From Rs1 sp038900335 (GTDB taxonomy: Bacteria; Pseudomonadota; Gammaproteobacteria; Pseudomonadales; Balneatricaceae): a DNA stretch of 64,000 nt. A program made the translations under genes and the position numbers. The first letter of the stretch is position 1; each line of letters opens with the position of its first letter. Shown in pieces: positions 60,572-64,000 of this stretch. Location of the stretch: contig JBBMRB010000019.1 of assembly GCA_038900335.1 (NCBI GenBank), positions 1 through 64,000 on the forward strand. Direction: 5' to 3'. A model generated the notes under the pieces. That model was not told where the DNA came from, ran no database searches, and saw nothing but the letters and a program-made list of their open reading frames with translations.

Positions 60572-62044
60572 TTGATAAATAAACGTAATAAACAGCTAGT
60601 GTTGCCCGCTGCAAAAAAGCGACACCTTTTACTCATCCCTACTTTATTGCTAGCTGCCTGCTCTGGGCTGCCATCCCAGCAGGGCTCACAAATAAATAGC
60701 AGCACACTCAATCCACTTATCGCCAATCAATACAACCCCGAGTCCGCTCCACTTTCCTCAGCACAAACCTTAGCAGTTTTAAGTGAACAGCTTTGGATTA
60801 AAGATGGTTTAGGCAATACAGATAACGCTGCTCTTAATCGCGTTATTCAAACAGCATTAGCTAAGCACCCTACTATTATTGAAAATGAAGCCATCGTTAA
60901 ACAGGCACAACAACAAGTAATCATCACTAGTTCAGATAACCTATTGAGCGTTAGTTTAGCAGGCTCTGTATCAAAAAGTACCAGCTCGGCTAGCTCATCG
61001 CCAAGTAATAGTGCCAACTTAGCCCTCAATGGCAGTATCCCTCTAGATGTATGGGGCAATTTAAGCGCATCCAGTAAAGCGGCGCACTATCAATTAAGCG
61101 CGGCCCAAGCGCAATTAGCATTAGCTAAGCGCACACTCGTCGCAGATATTAGCAAAGCTTGGTATCGCCTTGTCTATAATCAACTATTTTTAACGCTTAA
61201 GCAAAAGCAGCGCGCTAATAGTGCGACACAATTAGCGACTATTGAATCATCTTATCATCAGGGTTTATCAGCCGCGCTCGATGTTTATTTAGCTCGCCAA
61301 AATATAGAGACTGCCAAGGTCGCTCTGATAGCTGCAAAGCGCAATACTCAAAGTGCTTCACGTACTCTTGAAACCTTATTGTCATTATATCCAAGTGGTC
61401 AGCTGACCCTAGATAGCCCACTGCCGACTCTATCAGATGAATTACAATATCCCTTGGGCATACCTGCTGACTTACTGGCTAATAGAGCAGACTTAAATAG
61501 TAGCTGGCTAGCAGTGTTAGCACAAGATGCCACTGTTGCTAGTCGTTATGCCGCGCGCTTTCCACAATTTTCGCTCAGTGGCGATATCTCACTTAGCTCT
61601 ACTGGATTAGCGAATCTATTTTCAGAAAACCTAGCTTGGTCGCTATTAACCAGTGTCGGCCAAAGTTTAATTGATAACGGCAAAAACAAAGCATTGTATG
61701 AACAAGCCAAAGCGAGGCTCATCGAGCAAGAGCAGCAATATTTACAGGTTTTACGAGCAGCGTTTAATGAAGTGGAAACACTACTTAGTGATGAGCATGC
61801 TATTAGACAGCAATGGAGCCTGACAAAACTAGCGTTGAAAAATAGCCAACTAGCATTTGATCATGTCTCATTACAATACCAAAACGGTTTATCAACCTAC
61901 CAGCAAGTGCTTGATATCCAAGATAGGTTATTCAGCCAGCAACAAGCGGAGCTAGAGCTACAACTCTCGTTAGTCGATAATCGAATTAATTTAATACTCG
62001 CCTTAGGCACTAGCGAGATAACACCTCAAGTGAATGGACAATAA
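60572..62044 (+). CDS. RND efflux outer-membrane lipoprotein (OMF, NodT/OprM type)
   Basis: 490 residues. The lipobox LLAACSG near residues 26-32 shows a lipoprotein signal. Two outer-membrane factor repeats follow (ALNRVIQTALAKHPTIIENE in the first; AFDHVSLQYQNGLSTYQQVL in the second, with DIQDRLFSQQQAELELQLSL). The start is TTG; AAAAGG is a rather distant 13 bases upstream, so the exact start is uncertain. First gene of a three-gene efflux operon, 2 bases before the adaptor. Confidence 0.9.
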   Translation: MINKRNKQLVLPAAKKRHLLLIPTLLLAACSGLPSQQGSQINSSTLNPLIANQYNPESAPLSSAQTLAVLSEQLWIKDGLGNTDNAALNRVIQTALAKHPTIIENEAIVKQAQQQVIITSSDNLLSVSLAGSVSKSTSSASSSPSNSANLALNGSIPLDVWGNLSASSKAAHYQLSAAQAQLALAKRTLVADISKAWYRLVYNQLFLTLKQKQRANSATQLATIESSYHQGLSAALDVYLARQNIETAKVALIAAKRNTQSASRTLETLLSLYPSGQLTLDSPLPTLSDELQYPLGIPADLLANRADLNSSWLAVLAQDATVASRYAARFPQFSLSGDISLSSTGLANLFSENLAWSLLTSVGQSLIDNGKNKALYEQAKARLIEQEQQYLQVLRAAFNEVETLLSDEHAIRQQWSLTKLALKNSQLAFDHVSLQYQNGLSTYQQVLDIQDRLFSQQQAELELQLSLVDNRINLILALGTSEITPQVNGQ

Positions 62045-62046
62045 CA

Positions 62047-63309
62047 ATGCGCAGATTTATGCTACCTATCTTCATCATCATTATTGCCAGCGCTGTTATT
62101 TGGTATATAAAAAGTAATGCCCCTGTATCTAAACAGCGCCCCGCTCAAACCGCTAAAAGCGTGAGTGTTGATACCAAGAAAGTCAGGGCGCAAACACTGC
62201 AAGTGACACTCAATAGTTTTGGCCAAGTCAGCGCCAAAAATGCTACCAACATTAGCTCACAAGTTAGCGGTCGTGTACTAACTATCAGCGAGCAATTAGA
62301 AGAAGGTGCCTTTTTTAACGAAGGTGATTTATTACTAACAATTGATAATAGAGATTATCAAAGTGCAATCAACAGTGCAAAAGCGAGCTTAACTAAAGCA
62401 CAGCAAGCGTTAGTGTTAGAGCAAGCACAAGTAAAACAAGCAAAAGCTGACTGGCGTCGCTTAAACCCAAAAAAAGCAGTGCCCTCTCTAGTATCACGCA
62501 CACCACAAGTGCTCAGTGCTAAAGCCGATGTCTCAGCGGCTCATGCGCAATACAATAACGCGATACTCAATTTTCAACGCACTAAGATTGTTGCACCATT
62601 TAATGGCCGCGTTATCAGTAAAGACGTCAACATAGGTGATTTCATCAACGCTAACACAGCATTGGCAAATATTATTAGCACCGATCAATTACAGGTGCGT
62701 TTAGCACTAAAAAATAGCGATCTAGCATTTATTGACCTACCTGAGCAATTTTTAAAAGTAGGGGATAGTCAGAGCACGAGTAACCCTGATACCAGCAACA
62801 ACCGCTTGCCTGATGTTACTTTAATCTCTGATTTATATAGCACTACTAGCCAAAAGACACAGCTCTGGTCTGGCAAAATTGTGCGCACCGAAGCGACAAT
62901 AGATCAGGCTACCCAACAGTTATATGTCATCGCTGAAATAACAAACCCCTATGCCGTTGAGCATAGCGATAAACACCCACTTAAAATTGGTCAATACGTA
63001 AACGCCAGCATTGCCGGCAAGCGCATTGAAAATGCAACAACCGTCAATGTCACTAACATTTACCAGGGTGAATATGTGTTTATCGTTGATGAGGGCATTA
63101 TCCGCAAAAGAGCAATCAACATTGCTTGGCAAAATGACACAGTTGCATTAATAAATGAGGGTTTGTCCGCAGGTGATATTCTAATTACCAGTATTTTATC
63201 GCAAGACAGCGAAGGCAGCCGTGCAATGACGACTGCGGGCAACACTAAAGATAAAACTGGCCAGCGCCCTAGAGACAAAGATGCAAAACCAGACAACAAA
63301 GCCAATTAA
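62047..63309 (+). CDS. RND efflux periplasmic adaptor (HlyD/MFP family)
   Basis: 420 residues. An N-terminal membrane anchor (about 4-22, FMLPIFIIIIASAVIWYI), split lipoyl domain (ISSQVSGRVLTISEQLEEGA; later RTKIVAPFNGRVISKDVNIG), a helical hairpin between them and beta-barrel domains. The C-terminal tail is charged and disordered (TKDKTGQRPRDKDAKPDNKA). It bridges the OMF to the pump that follows 71 bases downstream. Confidence 0.9.
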   Translation: MRRFMLPIFIIIIASAVIWYIKSNAPVSKQRPAQTAKSVSVDTKKVRAQTLQVTLNSFGQVSAKNATNISSQVSGRVLTISEQLEEGAFFNEGDLLLTIDNRDYQSAINSAKASLTKAQQALVLEQAQVKQAKADWRRLNPKKAVPSLVSRTPQVLSAKADVSAAHAQYNNAILNFQRTKIVAPFNGRVISKDVNIGDFINANTALANIISTDQLQVRLALKNSDLAFIDLPEQFLKVGDSQSTSNPDTSNNRLPDVTLISDLYSTTSQKTQLWSGKIVRTEATIDQATQQLYVIAEITNPYAVEHSDKHPLKIGQYVNASIAGKRIENATTVNVTNIYQGEYVFIVDEGIIRKRAINIAWQNDTVALINEGLSAGDILITSILSQDSEGSRAMTTAGNTKDKTGQRPRDKDAKPDNKAN

Positions 63310-63380
63310 AATTGCTACAAAACAACCTGCAGCAGCAAAGCTAACGTAATGACACTTATTAATAATGAACTGGAAAAATA

Positions 63381-64000
63381 ATGATTGAATGGTTTACTAG
63401 AAATCATGTAGCGGCAAACCTAATGATGCTGGCCATAGTAATTCTTGGCTTGTTTAGTTTAAAAACGCGCATTCCGCTAGAAGTTTTTCCAAGCTTTGAA
63501 TCAAATATCATCTCAACCAAAGTGACACTCTCAGGTGCAACGGCTGAAGACATCGAGCAGAGTGTCACCTTATTAATAGAGGAAGCTGTTGCAGATTTAG
63601 AAGGGATCGAATCAATCACCAGCTACTCAACTGAGGGCAGTACCTCCATCAATATGGAAGTTGAAGATGGCTATAATAAACGAGAGTTATTAGCGGATGT
63701 TAAAAGCGCCATTGATACCATCAGTGATTTCCCAGTTGATGCAGATAGCCCATTAACTCAATTAAGCAAAAGAGTCAGAGAAGTCATCAGCGTCAGTGTT
63801 GCCGGTGATTTTAGTGAGCAAAAAATACGTGACTACGGTGAAAAAGTTAGAGACGATCTACTACGTATCAAAGGGATTACGCAAGTAGAACTTGATCGTG
63901 TGCGTGACAACCAAATCAATATTGATATTGACCAGCAAAAATTACGTCAATTCAATCTCACCCTCAGTGATATAGAAACTGCCATTAACAATAGCTCTGT
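63381..64000 (+). CDS. RND efflux inner-membrane pump, N-terminal part; runs off right edge
   Basis: ATG 63381 (GGAA 7 bases upstream) opens a frame that stays open to the window edge (206 codons). The start MIEWFTRNHVAANLMMLAIV, then IPLEVFPSF and the porter-domain sequence TLSGATAEDIEQSVTLLIEE are typical of AcrB/HAE-type pumps, nearest to the group with short first loop (IEWF start). Proton-driven export of drugs or other hydrophobic compounds with the two preceding genes. Confidence 0.9.
   Translation, partial: MIEWFTRNHVAANLMMLAIVILGLFSLKTRIPLEVFPSFESNIISTKVTLSGATAEDIEQSVTLLIEEAVADLEGIESITSYSTEGSTSINMEVEDGYNKRELLADVKSAIDTISDFPVDADSPLTQLSKRVREVISVSVAGDFSEQKIRDYGEKVRDDLLRIKGITQVELDRVRDNQINIDIDQQKLRQFNLTLSDIETAINNSS

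Overview
The window looks like chromosomal DNA of a free-living, probably marine, AT-rich gammaproteobacterium. The evidence is conserved gene order seen across Gammaproteobacteria (trxB..aat-bpt-infA; aroC-prmB divergent from smrB; apbC close to metG; iscR-suf), together with Pseudomonas-like features: a long-form isocitrate lyase, a bkd operon with a divergent Lrp-type regulator, FosA and a LapA-type adhesin. A Cellvibrionales/Oceanospirillales-like organism fits, but I cannot fix the genus. I saw no rRNA, tRNA, CRISPR array, prophage or transposase.

Layout. 1-958: N-terminus of a giant LapA-like surface adhesin (minus strand, runs off the left edge) with a retention module and a TAAG cleavage site. 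1.2-4.8 kb: thioredoxin reductase, peroxiredoxin, two N-degron aminoacyl transferases and IF-1. 5.2-7.5 kb: proS and a lytic transglycosylase. 7.6-14.4 kb: complete Fe-S operon iscR-sufB-C-D-S-A-T-E, with an IscR-like site in the iscR promoter. 14.7-24.6 kb: pssA, MarC, a DUF2185/Imm33-like protein, ibpA, aroC, prmB, smrB, folE, a TolC-family protein and two unknown proteins, one a clear internal duplication. 24.6-34.1 kb: dcd, apbC, trmA, a HopJ-family protein, metG, a TSUP permease, a membrane-anchored unknown and ETF-QO.

34.5-43.8 kb is the most unusual part. A membrane-bound EAL protein is followed by a three-gene, minus-strand, translationally coupled module: a DUF4123 adaptor, a VasX-like pore-forming type VI effector, and a two-TM DUF6708-like putative immunity protein. 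The module lies between two about 250-310 bp direct repeats. Each repeat contains the 3' end of the EAL gene and the 3' end of fosA. In the left repeat the EAL end is intact and the fosA end is decayed; in the right repeat fosA is intact and the EAL end is frameshifted. The simplest reading is that the effector module entered the EAL/fosA convergent junction as one integration event that duplicated the junction. No VgrG and no T6SS structural genes are in the window.

43.8-64 kb: the DUF3482 GTPase/DUF2868 pair, a frameshifted carnitine-dehydrogenase-like gene, a cold-shock gene with a long leader, a LysE exporter, GST, cupin, an Lrp-type regulator divergent from bkdA1-A2-B (no E3), a periplasmic cyclophilin, aceA preceded by two HexR/RccR-like palindromes, an unlisted 47-residue membrane peptide, a FAH-family hydrolase, cinA, and an RND efflux operon (outer-membrane lipoprotein, adaptor, start of the pump) that runs off the right edge.
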